DNA from: Zymomonas sp.
GTDB lineage: Bacteria; Pseudomonadota; Alphaproteobacteria; Sphingomonadales; Sphingomonadaceae
Assembly: GCA_027489105.1 (NCBI GenBank)
Contig: JAIYAJ010000010.1
Coordinates: 1 to 17,101 of the forward strand
Length of the DNA stretch: 17,101 nucleotides
Direction of reading: 5' to 3'
The notes beneath the pieces are model-generated. The model was not told where the DNA came from. It did not search any database and saw nothing but the letters and a program-made list of their open reading frames with translations. Made by a program: the position numbers and the translations under genes. Every line of letters starts with the position of its first letter. Position 1 is the first letter of the stretch. This document shows positions 1 through 7,442 of this stretch, in pieces.

Positions 1-108
1 GACCTCGCCGATGATCGACCGGTCCGCCGGATTGACGATGGGCGCCTGCGCACCGCCGACCGGAGCAACCCATTGGCCATCGATGTAGAAGCGTGTCGCG
101 TCAGCCAT
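1..108 (-). CDS. Aldehyde dehydrogenase, N-terminal fragment (runs off window)
   Basis: Only the first 36 codons are present; the rest lies beyond base 1. The protein starts MADATRFYIDGQWVAPVGG and continues with an NPAD segment. This is the usual N-terminus of NAD(P)+-dependent aldehyde dehydrogenases, which oxidise an aldehyde to the acid. The ATG lies 6 nt after the stop of the upstream fumarylacetoacetate hydrolase-family gene. A purine-rich AAGTAGGTG overlapping that stop can serve as ribosome-binding site, so the two genes are very likely co-transcribed and perhaps translationally coupled. The pairing recalls meta-cleavage or homoprotocatechuate-type aromatic catabolism, where a semialdehyde dehydrogenase and an FAH-fold isomerase/decarboxylase act in sequence. 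The substrate cannot be judged from this fragment. Confidence 0.75.
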   Translation of the reverse strand, partial: MADATRFYIDGQWVAPVGGAQAPIVNPADRSIIGEV

Positions 109-114
109 GGGCAC

Positions 115-1005
115 CTACTTCTTGTCGCCGAGGGCGGATTCGTAGAAGGCCGCGCCCTGGCCGCCGGCCGCGCGTTTGCCGCGGAACTCCCAGTCGCCGC
201 CCATCGCGGTTGAGATCACCTCCTCGCTCTCGGTCGGCTGGGCGCCGCAATCGTCGCGGATCGGGGTGGGGCCATGGACGATGGTGTTCGAGAGGCGTCC
301 AAGCCCCTCGACCTCGACCTCGACTACGTCGCCGATTTGCACCGGGCGGCTGTTGGCCGGCGTGCCCGATAGCAGCACGTCGCCCGGCTCCAGCGTGATG
401 GTCCGGGCGATGTCGGCCACCAGATAGTGCATGTCCCATTCCATGTTCGCGGTGGTGTCCTCCTGTTTGAGGACGCCGTTCACGTAGGTCCGGATCATCT
501 TGTCGTGGAAGTCCCACCCGGTCACCAGCCCTGGGCCGATCGGGCAGAGCGTGTCCGAGCCCTTGACGCGCAGCATCGAGCCGGCGTCCGTGTCGCGGAA
601 ATCGTGGAGTCCGTAGTCGTTGGAAACGGCATAGCCGAGGATGTAGTCGCCAGCTTCCGCGGGCGAGATGTTGCGGCAGGTCTTACCGATGACGATGGCG
701 ATCTCGCCTTCGTAGTTCAGCCAGTTGCAGCGCTCGGGCCGCACGACCGCGCCCTTGTGCGTGTTGAGCGCCGTCACCGGCTTGTGGAAATAGGTCGGCG
801 CCGGCGGCAGCCTGGTGATGAATTCCTGCACCCGACTGTGGTAGTTCAGGTGGACGCAGATGATCTTGCTCGGATTGCACGGTGCAAGATGGACCGCCTC
901 ATCCACGCCGATCTCGCGGCCATCGCGCGTGACCAGGGCGTCGCCGTGGCGAGTGGTGAGGATCGGGTAGCCATCAAGCAGAATACGGCGATATTCGGTG
1001 GTCAT
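115..1005 (-). CDS. Fumarylacetoacetate hydrolase (FAH) family protein
   Basis: The 296-aa product matches the FAH fold over its whole length. It has the metal-binding pattern E99-x-E101 in NYEGEIAIVIG and D130 in SNDYGLHDFR, the YFHKP segment around residue 72, and the C-terminal LLSGTPA...GDVVEVEVEGLG signature. FAH-family enzymes cleave or isomerise acidic C-C bonds of aromatic breakdown products. Examples are 2-hydroxyhepta-2,4-dienedioate isomerase, oxopent-ene-tricarboxylate decarboxylase and acylpyruvases; which reaction occurs here is open. The ATG is preceded by GGAAAG about 9 nt upstream. It is the first gene of an apparent operon with the aldehyde dehydrogenase, and it is divergent from an acetoacetate decarboxylase-family gene. 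The shared promoter region with palindromes suggests common control. Confidence 0.9.
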   Translation of the reverse strand: MTTEYRRILLDGYPILTTRHGDALVTRDGREIGVDEAVHLAPCNPSKIICVHLNYHSRVQEFITRLPPAPTYFHKPVTALNTHKGAVVRPERCNWLNYEGEIAIVIGKTCRNISPAEAGDYILGYAVSNDYGLHDFRDTDAGSMLRVKGSDTLCPIGPGLVTGWDFHDKMIRTYVNGVLKQEDTTANMEWDMHYLVADIARTITLEPGDVLLSGTPANSRPVQIGDVVEVEVEGLGRLSNTIVHGPTPIRDDCGAQPTESEEVISTAMGGDWEFRGKRAAGGQGAAFYESALGDKK

Positions 1006-1044
1006 AGGGTGGCTTTCCAGTGGATCTTTGCCGGCCTTCTAGCG

Positions 1045-1058
1045 CGGTTCGCGAACCG
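1045..1058. promoter_or_regulatory. Perfect 14-bp palindrome, candidate operator
   Basis: CGGTTCGCGAACCG reads identically on both strands. It lies in the 129-bp gap between the divergent FAH-family and acetoacetate decarboxylase-family genes, about 40 bp before the former's ATG. The position and perfect dyad fit a binding site for a dimeric repressor or activator. No regulator gene is seen next to it in this window. Confidence 0.5.
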
Positions 1059-1063
1059 GGGCT

Positions 1064-1080
1064 TTGGCCGTTGCGGCCAA
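1064..1080. promoter_or_regulatory. Inverted repeat TTGGCCG-N3-CGGCCAA, candidate operator
   Basis: Two perfect 7-bp arms are separated by TTG, 5 bp after the neighbouring 14-bp palindrome and within the same divergent intergenic region. It could be a second operator half-site pair or a small hairpin in the leader of the acetoacetate decarboxylase-family gene, whose ATG lies 54 bp downstream. Confidence 0.4.
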
Positions 1081-1134
1081 GCTCTTCACGCGGCTTTCGA
1101 GCACAGACAATGCCGATCAATCGTCGAGGCAACA

Positions 1135-1935
1135 ATGACCGAACTCAAGGGGCTGTTCTATCCGCGCACGCCGACCGGCAAGGCCAGCATCGTGCCGCCC
1201 GTGCCCTGGCACTATTCGGGTGAACTGATCACGCTGGAATACCGTACCGATCCGGCCAAGATTGCGGCGCTGCTACCCGAGGGCTTCAGCCTGGCCGACG
1301 AAGACCCGGGCGCCGTAGCGGCGATCTGGGCCGACTGGCAATCGACCGGGGACGATCCGGCGCAACTGCTCGATCCGATCCGCGTGCAGTACAAGGAGAT
1401 GTTCATCGTCGTCCGCTGCCAGTTCCAGGGCAGGACCTATTCGCGCTGCGTTTACATCTGGGTGGACAAGGAGTTCGCCATGCTGCGCGGACAGCATCAG
1501 GGCTATCCCAAGAAGCTCGGCTCGATCCACATGAGCCGTCCCGTCTACGTCGGCAAGGCCGGCCCGCGGCTGGCCCCCGGCGGCACTTTTGGGGTGACGC
1601 TTGCAGCCTTCGACCGTCGCCTTGCCGAAGGCCGCTTCACCATCGCCGAGACCTGCGAGAAGCCGGGCTTCGTCAACGGCCATCCCATGGCGCACAACCG
1701 CTGGATGCCCGCGATCGAGACCGACGGCACGCAGAGCTTGAACGAGGTCGTCACGATGTCGAGCTATGATGTCGACTTCGGCCGCTGCTTCAAGGGAGAC
1801 TTCGACCTAGCCTATTTCGACAGCCCGGTCGAAGAACTGCTGGATATCGCGCCCCAGGAGAAGATCGCAGGGTACTGGCACGAAGTCGGTGTGTCGTGGA
1901 AGGCCGGCACGACCCTTTGGAGGTCCAGCGTTTAA
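1135..1935 (+). CDS. Acetoacetate decarboxylase (ADC) family protein
   Basis: The 266-aa product spans the whole ADC fold. Residues about 118-128 read RGQHQGYPKKLG, which holds the lysine pair K126-K127. In Clostridium acetobutylicum ADC the corresponding lysine forms the Schiff base with the beta-keto acid. Other conserved stretches are LLPEGF near residue 47 and the PGFVNGHPMAHN region. True ADC makes acetone from acetoacetate, but the superfamily also holds aldolase-dehydratase-type enzymes that act on alpha- or beta-keto acids. Beside an FAH-family gene and an aldehyde dehydrogenase, a role in ring-cleavage product metabolism is plausible. The start was taken at ATG 1135, preceded by GAGG. 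The reading frame stays open upstream to 427, but that part is antisense to the FAH gene and resembles nothing. Confidence 0.87.
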   Translation: MTELKGLFYPRTPTGKASIVPPVPWHYSGELITLEYRTDPAKIAALLPEGFSLADEDPGAVAAIWADWQSTGDDPAQLLDPIRVQYKEMFIVVRCQFQGRTYSRCVYIWVDKEFAMLRGQHQGYPKKLGSIHMSRPVYVGKAGPRLAPGGTFGVTLAAFDRRLAEGRFTIAETCEKPGFVNGHPMAHNRWMPAIETDGTQSLNEVVTMSSYDVDFGRCFKGDFDLAYFDSPVEELLDIAPQEKIAGYWHEVGVSWKAGTTLWRSSV

Positions 1936-1984
1936 TCAATAACTTGCACCGGGATTGCACCGTCAAGCGCTACCATGGCCACTC

Positions 1985-2405
1985 ACGTCGCCAGCTATAA
2001 GCACCTACGGGGCTCGCCCTATGTGGCACGACCTGCTTGCCGACGGCGGATCCTGTGGCCTGCACCGGGTCGAATGCCTGATCCGCGCGCAGGGCCTGCG
2101 AGCGCGGCCACGCCGCCGTGGTCTGTCGAACGACCATGGTGACCGCTCGGTCATCGCCGGCAATGTCCTGGATCGCCAGTTCACAGCCGACAGGCCCAAC
2201 CAGAAATGGGCGGCGGACTTCATCTATGTCTGGACAGCGAAAGGGTGGCTGTACGTTGCCGCCGTCATCGACCTGTCCCTGCGCAGGGTGGTCGGCTGGT
2301 CGATGGGTAGCTCGATGACGGTCCAGCTCGTCACCGATGCCCTCATCACGGCGATCTGGCGGCGTGGGAAACCCGACGCTCTGCTGCATCATTCCGATCA
2401 GGGCA
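1985..2405 (+). pseudogene. IS3-family transposase OrfB, truncated fragment
   Basis: The frame reads TYGARPMWHDLLADGGSCGLHRVE, then an integrase core with ADRPNQKWAADFIYVWTAKGWLYVAAVIDL and ends in LLHHSDQG. Two residues of the DDE triad are visible: D of AADF and D of HHSDQG. The rest, including the glutamate, is replaced by unrelated DNA after about 2400. No OrfA or upstream OrfB start is visible, because the acetoacetate decarboxylase-family gene ends at 1935. The frame stays open to 2821, but the protein is not IS3-like after residue about 150, so this is a remnant and cannot transpose by itself. Confidence 0.8.
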
Positions 2406-2459
2406 TACAGGGCGGATTCAACCGGTCGTCGCAACAGCAGGAAGTTGGGGGTTGCGAAG

Positions 2460-2669
2460 ATGGCGGGTCGAAGAGCATCGGAGCGGCGCACCCGAGCGAA
2501 GCTACATTCACCCGGGCGTCCATCTGCGTGGTTGCGCGAGCATCATTGCTGCTCCTGGCAGCCCATCGCCCGCGGGCGTGCGAGCGAGGCTGCTGCTGCG
2601 GATGCTGGCATCTCGACACCGGGTTACCGCGGCCCCATCGACTTCGAACTCCAAGCTGGGGTTGCCTGA
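2460..2669 (+). pseudogene. IS30-family transposase N-terminal remnant fused in frame to an IS3 OrfB C-terminal tail
   Basis: From ATG 2460 the frame reads MAGRRASERRTRAKLHSPGR, then a helix-turn-helix-like stretch (IARGRASEAAAADAGIS) typical of IS30-family transposase N-termini. It breaks off near 2610, where one would expect a WFRExGG segment. The same frame then continues without a stop into an IS3-like OrfB C-terminus and ends at TGA 2667-2669. The join at TCTCGACACCGGG contains sequence plausible for both parents, which suggests deletion or recombination through short homology. Nothing catalytic remains. The family calls are from recognition of motifs, without alignment. Confidence 0.5.
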
Positions 2670-2705
2670 ATAAGCCTGTCTCGCTGTCCACCAAACCGGC
2701 AGCAG

Positions 2706-2905
2706 CTCATCGGCCTGTGCATCCAGTGGATCGATCGGGGTGTCGGGACGGGTGGCGCAACGCTTGCGGCCCTGAAGCGCGGCTTCGGCTCGCAGCTGTT
2801 GCAGGAAGCGATCGCCCATGAGCCGGCCGGGGGCGACGCTGATCAATTTCACCGAAGCCGGGATGATCTGTCGGATTCGCGTTCCGGCGGCACCTGCCGT
2901 TACTC
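2706..2905 (+). pseudogene. HWE-family sensor histidine kinase, C-terminal remnant with frameshift
   Basis: One frame reads LIGLCIQWIDRGVGTGG, then LKRGFGSQLLQEAIAHE. This matches the end of the ATPase domain of HWE-type kinases (typical W-x-E-x-G ... RRGFGxxLIExxL). About base 2815 the similarity jumps to the +1 frame: GATLINFTEAGMICRIRVPA, matching the usual xxTLDFxPEGLxCxIxxP ending. The kinase N-terminus, HWE box and N box are absent. The fragment directly follows the IS3-like right end, so IS-mediated deletion probably removed the rest. The identification rests on short motifs. Confidence 0.5.
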
Positions 2906-2937
2906 TTCTCAGTTGCGGTCCGCGACGGTCGAGCTTG

Positions 2938-4113
2938 TCAGGCGCGGCCAAGCCCCGCCTGCTCATCGAACAGCGCCAGATAGTCTGCGGCAACCCGGTC
3001 GGCGCGATGATGGTCCGCCAGCCAGCGTGAACTGGACACTGCGACGCCGCGCCGCAAGCGCAGCTCGATCGCCCGTGCGATGGCGGCAGGATCGGCCTCG
3101 ACGATCGCGCCGTCCTTCTCGCTGCGGAGGATATCGGGCATCGCCGGCGAACAGGCCGTCGTGATGACGGGGACCCCCGCGACCAGCGCCTCGACCGCCA
3201 CGGCCGGATAGCCTTCATAGCGTGACGATATCAGGAACAGGCTCGCCGCATGCAGAGCGGGAAGCAGATCGGGCACATGACCGCCAAACAGGACGCGATC
3301 CTCAATGCCCAGCTGACGGGCCAGCGTCTCCAGAGCGCCGCGCAGCGGGCCTTCGCCATGGATTGCCAGCTCGATATCGAGCGCCCGATCGACCTGCGCC
3401 GTGGCGCGTAAGGCAAGCGCGAAATTCTTCTGCTGGACCAGACGCCCCGCGCACAGAATCCGGTGCCTCGCCGGCCGGGTGTCGCGTTGTATCACCGGCC
3501 GGTCTTCATCGATATTCGGTTCCGCGATCGTCGCGATGCGGGCCTCGCCGAGTATCAGCTGCGCCTCCTGCGCGAGCGATGGCGCCATCGCGACGAGACA
3601 GTCGATCCGCCGGGTCTGGCGACGCAGGATCGCTTCGTGCAGCCATTGCGACAAGGGGCTGCGGTCCGATCGTCTGAGCGGATTGCTCAGCTTGCAGATG
3701 ACGGGCGGGCACCGGTCTCCGAGGCGGGCAGAAAGAGCCGCTACTACAGGGATGTGGAAATTGCCGGGAACGAACAGCAGGTCCGGACCAACCGCATCAA
3801 TGGTCATCGCGAGGCGCCGCCCCAGGAGCATCCTCGACAGCAATCCACGCGGGACAGCAGGACATGCCCCGACGATTTCGACCGATGCGGATATGAGTGC
3901 GCGCGCCGGCCCCGCGGGATTCCCGACGAACAGCGTCACGCGCCGCCCGGCGGTGGCCCAGCGGTTCGCCAGACGTATGGCGATCCGTTCGCTTCCCCCG
4001 GTCGAGAAGTCGTGCATGACGATACCGATATGATTGGCTGGCGGGCGCCGACTTTGCCCGGCTGGTTCGCCGATCGCGTAAGAGCCGCCCGCAGATGCTG
4101 GCTCATACCCCAT
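2938..4113 (-). CDS. Glycosyltransferase family 4 protein
   Basis: The 391-aa product has the two-domain GT-B layout. The N-terminal half begins HIGIVMHDFSTGGSERIAIRLA (the GGxE loop near residue 40). The C-terminal half begins ILCAGRLVQQKNF near 219 and holds the EX7E motif E300-E308 in RYEGYPAVAVEAL, which binds the nucleotide sugar. GT4 enzymes are retaining transferases used in LPS, capsule and exopolysaccharide assembly on the cytoplasmic face of the membrane. The first 26 residues before the fold are not conserved-looking, so the start could lie further in (Met33 is an alternative). There is no strong ribosome-binding site at 4113. It is divergent from a second GT4 gene across about 140 bp. 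Its 3' end abuts the IS and kinase remnants, so any partner genes that were once downstream may have been lost. Confidence 0.88.
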   Translation of the reverse strand: MGYEPASAGGSYAIGEPAGQSRRPPANHIGIVMHDFSTGGSERIAIRLANRWATAGRRVTLFVGNPAGPARALISASVEIVGACPAVPRGLLSRMLLGRRLAMTIDAVGPDLLFVPGNFHIPVVAALSARLGDRCPPVICKLSNPLRRSDRSPLSQWLHEAILRRQTRRIDCLVAMAPSLAQEAQLILGEARIATIAEPNIDEDRPVIQRDTRPARHRILCAGRLVQQKNFALALRATAQVDRALDIELAIHGEGPLRGALETLARQLGIEDRVLFGGHVPDLLPALHAASLFLISSRYEGYPAVAVEALVAGVPVITTACSPAMPDILRSEKDGAIVEADPAAIARAIELRLRRGVAVSSSRWLADHHRADRVAADYLALFDEQAGLGRA

Positions 4114-4250
4114 AGGCTGTCTCGTTCGGATGCATGTGCAGGTGACGGCGCGGCCGGGTCCGGGCCGCAGTTCGTCACAGAATCAGGAATATTTTCTGGT
4201 GAGGCGTATCGGCGACTGCGGCGGTGATCGTCCGGTGTCGTCGACGGAGC

Positions 4251-5426
4251 ATGCGTCCCTCATCGTCTGCCCCCGCGCCGCTGCGCATCGCCTATGTCAT
4301 CAACTCTATGGAAGGCGGAGGCGCGTCGGCACCGATCGCTGCGATCACCGACGTGCTCCGACGATGCGGCGCCGAGATGCGGGTGTTCGCGCTGTGTCGC
4401 CGGGATGGGCGGGGTATTCCGGCCTTGCAGGCCACCGACATTCCTGTCGACGTTCGCGACGGCGCGGAAGCGGATCATCTGTCGGCGTTCAAATGGCTGC
4501 TGGCGCGGTTGCGTGACTATCGCCCGACCCTGCTATGGACATCGCTGACCCGCGCCACGCTGCTCGGCCAACTGGCGGGGCAGCGGCTGCACCTGCCCGT
4601 CGTCAGCTGGCAGCATGCCGCCTATCTGAAACCCGCCAATCGCCGCTTGTTGCGCGCCTCGCACGCGCTTTCGACCTTGTGGGTGGCGGATTCCGATGCG
4701 GTTGCTGACTTCACCGTCGAGCAGCTCGGCGTGTCGCCCAGGAGGCTGGTCAGCTGGCCGATCTTCCGGGCCGATCCGGCCGCACGCCGCGCCGCGCCGG
4801 GCACGCATGGCAGCCGCCTCAGGATCGGAAGTCTCGGACGCCTCCATCGGGTCAAAGGCTATGACACGCTGCTCCTCGCTGCCGCCTCGCTACGCGCGCT
4901 GTCGATCGACTTCGAACTGGAGATTGCAGGCGAAGGACAGGAGCGGTCGGCACTGGAGAAGCAGGCCGCCGATCTCGGCCTCGACAATGTCGTCTTTTCG
5001 GGGTTCGCGACCGATCCGCAGGCCTTTCTCGCAAGCCTCGACCTTTATGTTCAGCCGTCGCGTTCGGAGGGCTTCTGCATCGCGGCGCATGAAGCGATGC
5101 AGGCGGGCCTGCCCGTCATCGCCTCGGCGGTGGGCGAACCGGCGCGCTCCATCACTCCCGGCGTAACGGGCGAGCTTGTTCCCCCCGGCCAGCCCGATCT
5201 GCTGGCGATCAAGCTGGGCCTGCTACTGAACGATCCCGTGCGACTGGCGCGCATGGGGGAAGAAGCGCGGCACCAGGCCGTCGCGCGTTTCGGACCGCCG
5301 GCATTCGAGGCCGCGGGCCGCGCCGCGCTCGACCGGCTGTTCAGCCTCGCAGCCTGGCCGGCAGTCGAGCCAGCTCGCGCCGCGCCTCTATCGCCAGCCC
5401 CCGAACCGACAGCCTTGTCCGCTTGA
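4251..5426 (+). CDS. Glycosyltransferase family 4 protein
   Basis: From ATG 4251 the product is 391 aa. A GT4 N-terminal domain starts LRIAYVINSMEGGGASAPI, the donor-binding domain starts LRIGSLGRLHRVKGYDTLLL near residue 190, and the EX7E motif is E273-E281 in SEGFCIAAHEAMQAGLPVIAS. It probably transfers a sugar during surface polysaccharide synthesis; donor and acceptor cannot be read from the sequence. A GTG at 4224 would add nine arginine-rich residues and has no clear ribosome-binding site. The ATG has GGAG only 1 nt away, so the start is uncertain. The last 28 residues form an Ala/Pro-rich tail whose codons overlap by 86 bp the 3' end of the convergent gene. Confidence 0.87.
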   Translation: MRPSSSAPAPLRIAYVINSMEGGGASAPIAAITDVLRRCGAEMRVFALCRRDGRGIPALQATDIPVDVRDGAEADHLSAFKWLLARLRDYRPTLLWTSLTRATLLGQLAGQRLHLPVVSWQHAAYLKPANRRLLRASHALSTLWVADSDAVADFTVEQLGVSPRRLVSWPIFRADPAARRAAPGTHGSRLRIGSLGRLHRVKGYDTLLLAAASLRALSIDFELEIAGEGQERSALEKQAADLGLDNVVFSGFATDPQAFLASLDLYVQPSRSEGFCIAAHEAMQAGLPVIASAVGEPARSITPGVTGELVPPGQPDLLAIKLGLLLNDPVRLARMGEEARHQAVARFGPPAFEAAGRAALDRLFSLAAWPAVEPARAAPLSPAPEPTALSA

Positions 5427-6249
5427 CGTCGATCAGGGTGACGGGTCCCGCTGCGGAAAGCGTATGCATGCCTTCCGCGAAGGGCGCGACGCTGTCGGGT
5501 GGCGCGATCGGTCCGTCCAGGCGCGCCGAAAAACGCTCGGGCGTAAGGGTGCCGATGTCGAGCATGCCGATAGCTCCGCCATAGGTGGTCAGGCAGTTCT
5601 GAACGGGCAACAGCAGCTTACCGTTGATCAGGAATGGCGTCCCGCCCGGCCGTGCGCTGACCGGATCCTGCCGCACCGGGTTCTGCCGATGCGGGCGCCA
5701 CCCGTCGGTCAGCCGTTCCGAATGGGCCACATGGAGTTCGGCAACCTTGCTCTGCCGATCGCCGGCTGAGGTGTAGAACAGCCACCAGCGCCCCTCATGG
5801 TGGAATGGGGTGGCGTCGACCGCGACGCAGTCGAGCGGAATGACCGCCGCCGGTTTCCAGCAAAGGGGGAAGTCGACCGCACGATAGAGTGTCAGCCGAC
5901 CCGAGCGATGCGCTTCGGGCAGCATCCACGTCTCTCCGTCCGCCTCGAACACGAAGGGGTAGGAGAGGTGCCAGGGTTCCGCCAATATCTCTCGCTGCTC
6001 GATCAGGTGGAAATGCCGGTCGTAGACCAGCAGGTCGATCGTGCCGCGCCGGTCGCGATAGTCGAAGCGTTCGACGAACAGGTGGAGCAGCCCGTCACGC
6101 CACAGGCCGAAAGGGTCTGCCAGAAAGGCATAGGGCCGCTGTTCGGGCAGCCAGTGCAGCGGGGCGTCGCCGATGCCCCCGGCGACGACGATGTCTTGCA
6201 GAGATCGTTCGACGATGGCCGGCCGCCAGATATCCTTGCGCAGCGCCAC
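5341..6249 (-). CDS. Five-bladed beta-propeller sugar-modifying protein (glucosamine inositolphosphotransferase-like)
   Basis: The 302-aa product starts MALRKDIWRPAIVERSLQDI and has repeated propeller blades. Examples are FLADPFGLWRDGLLHLFVERFD, SYPFVFEADGETWMLPEA and DATPFHHEGRWWLFYTS. This is the layout of the GH43/GH32-like fold annotated as the glucosamine inositolphosphotransferase family, often found among polysaccharide genes. The exact reaction here is unknown. The chosen GTG at 6249 lies 2 nt after the TGA of the preceding TagF-like gene (TGATCGTG), with no good ribosome-binding site, so translation is probably coupled. An open frame runs on to 7575, but that part is antisense-like and out of frame with the real upstream gene. 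The 3' end overlaps the convergent GT4 gene by 86 bp. Confidence 0.75.
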   Translation of the reverse strand: MALRKDIWRPAIVERSLQDIVVAGGIGDAPLHWLPEQRPYAFLADPFGLWRDGLLHLFVERFDYRDRRGTIDLLVYDRHFHLIEQREILAEPWHLSYPFVFEADGETWMLPEAHRSGRLTLYRAVDFPLCWKPAAVIPLDCVAVDATPFHHEGRWWLFYTSAGDRQSKVAELHVAHSERLTDGWRPHRQNPVRQDPVSARPGGTPFLINGKLLLPVQNCLTTYGGAIGMLDIGTLTPERFSARLDGPIAPPDSVAPFAEGMHTLSAAGPVTLIDVKRTRLSVRGLAIEARRELARLPARLRG

Positions 6250-6251
6250 GA

Positions 6252-7442
6252 TCAGACCGCGACAGGCAGTTCGGTCTCGCCCGCCAGTATCGGTGCACCC
6301 AGTCGGCCGAGCACCGCGCGCGCCGCGCGGACGGCGGACGGCTCGCCGGTCAGATCGACGCTGTCCGCGAACAGGCGCTGCTGGATGGTCGCATAACGGC
6401 TGTGCGCGATCATTGCCCAGTCGAGGGCGGTTCCGAGATCGGCGGGATCCGCGATCACCGGGCCGGCTGCCCAATGTGCATAATTGGGGTCGTTCCGCCA
6501 TGCGACGCCATGGCTGTTGAGAAAGACGCAGGGGCGCGAGCGATAAAGGAACTCGTAGATCTGGCTGCTGACGTCTCCGAGATAGATATCGGCGCCGAGC
6601 GTGTAGCTCATGTCGGTCGAGGCCGAACTGCCCAGATCGATGTGGATATTGGGGGCATCGTAGAAGCGCTGGTCGATCAGACCGGGTCGGTCGATGCGCA
6701 GCTTGTCGATCGTCACGACGAAGCGCCGGTGGAACAGCATCACATGGGGGGCGAAGATCAGGTTGAAGCGATCGTCGCGCAGGAAATGCTCGAGCACCGC
6801 CCGGCCATGGCGATACCAGGACGACAGATGGGGCGAGGGATGCGGATTGTAGAGGACGGTCGGCCTGCCATTGTCCTGCATCGGCAGGCGCGGCCGCCGG
6901 TCTCCGATCAGGTCGAACTTGGCATAGCCGACCATGCTGATCCGGTCGGGCGATACTCCGGCCTCCTCGGTCAGCCGGCGACGGATCTTGGGGCCGGACA
7001 CCAGTATGTGATCGAAGCCGGCGCTGGCCTTGTTGAAGCCGATCGCGCGGTCGCCGGCGCCATGGCGGGTGTGAACGATGGGCAGGTCCAGCCCATAGCG
7101 GGTCTTGAGGATCAACGAGGTCTTCTCGGTCACGACCAGCGCGTCGAGCGAGCGGAACAGGTCCAGATTGTCGCGGTACATGCCGATCTTGCGCACTGGC
7201 AGCGCCCATTCGAGCGCGCGGGACAGGAGACGCGTCGAGGTCCGCCGCAGCGACAGTTCGACGACCTCCAGTCCGCCGGCAGCCGGCCCCGCGAGGCGGA
7301 ACACCTCTGCGGTCAGCGCCGGGTTGGTCGTGGCGACCACGACCTGCGTGGAGGGGGACAAGTGCCGCATGGCGAGCGCGATGGGCAGGGCATGGGCGAC
7401 CTGGTGGACCTGGTCGTGGTTGAAGAGAAAGCCTATCCTCAT
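6252..7442 (-). CDS. CDP-glycerol glycerophosphotransferase-like (TagF-type) protein
   Basis: The 396-aa product has a GT-B-like layout with features of the TagF C-terminal domain: HTRHGAGDRAIGF (His127), LYNPHPSPH (residues 198-205), APHVMLFH (His233) and ADIYLGDVSSQIYEF (residues 285-298), equivalent to the SDYSSxxFD motif. TagF-type enzymes move polyol-phosphate from a CDP donor to a growing chain. In Gram-negative bacteria relatives occur in capsule and O-antigen clusters. The ATG at 7442 was chosen because MRIGFLFNHD starts the fold; a TTG at 7490 would add 16 unconserved residues. It is followed within 2 nt by the beta-propeller gene, forming a two-gene unit. It is divergent from a secreted hydrolase gene. 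Confidence 0.75.
   Translation of the reverse strand: MRIGFLFNHDQVHQVAHALPIALAMRHLSPSTQVVVATTNPALTAEVFRLAGPAAGGLEVVELSLRRTSTRLLSRALEWALPVRKIGMYRDNLDLFRSLDALVVTEKTSLILKTRYGLDLPIVHTRHGAGDRAIGFNKASAGFDHILVSGPKIRRRLTEEAGVSPDRISMVGYAKFDLIGDRRPRLPMQDNGRPTVLYNPHPSPHLSSWYRHGRAVLEHFLRDDRFNLIFAPHVMLFHRRFVVTIDKLRIDRPGLIDQRFYDAPNIHIDLGSSASTDMSYTLGADIYLGDVSSQIYEFLYRSRPCVFLNSHGVAWRNDPNYAHWAAGPVIADPADLGTALDWAMIAHSRYATIQQRLFADSVDLTGEPSAVRAARAVLGRLGAPILAGETELPVAV

Larger units (their letters stand above)
1985..2708 (+). mobile_element. Degenerate IS3-family element with IS30-family material inserted
   Basis: Three parts lie in order. About 1985-2405 encodes the HTH_21 end and integrase core of an IS3-family OrfB, up to the second catalytic aspartate. 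About 2406-2610 resembles the start of an IS30-family transposase. About 2611-2669 reads STPGYRGPIDFELQAGVA followed by a stop, like the RHSTLGYxSPxEFE C-terminus of IS3 OrfB. The segment about 2684-2708 (TGTCCACCAAACCGG then CAGCAGCTCA) resembles a right terminal repeat of this IS group. I see no matching intact left end. The element is non-functional. Confidence 0.65.

Noticed and set aside
427..1134. N-terminal extension of the ADC-family gene (open frame of 502 codons)
   Set aside because: It is antisense to the FAH-family gene, low in recognisable protein features, and the ATG at 1135 has a ribosome-binding site and starts the conserved fold.
1944..1962. TTGCACCG repeated twice at an 11-bp period after the ADC-family gene
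   Set aside because: Only two short copies, with no further units; not enough to call a repeat element or an IS terminal site.
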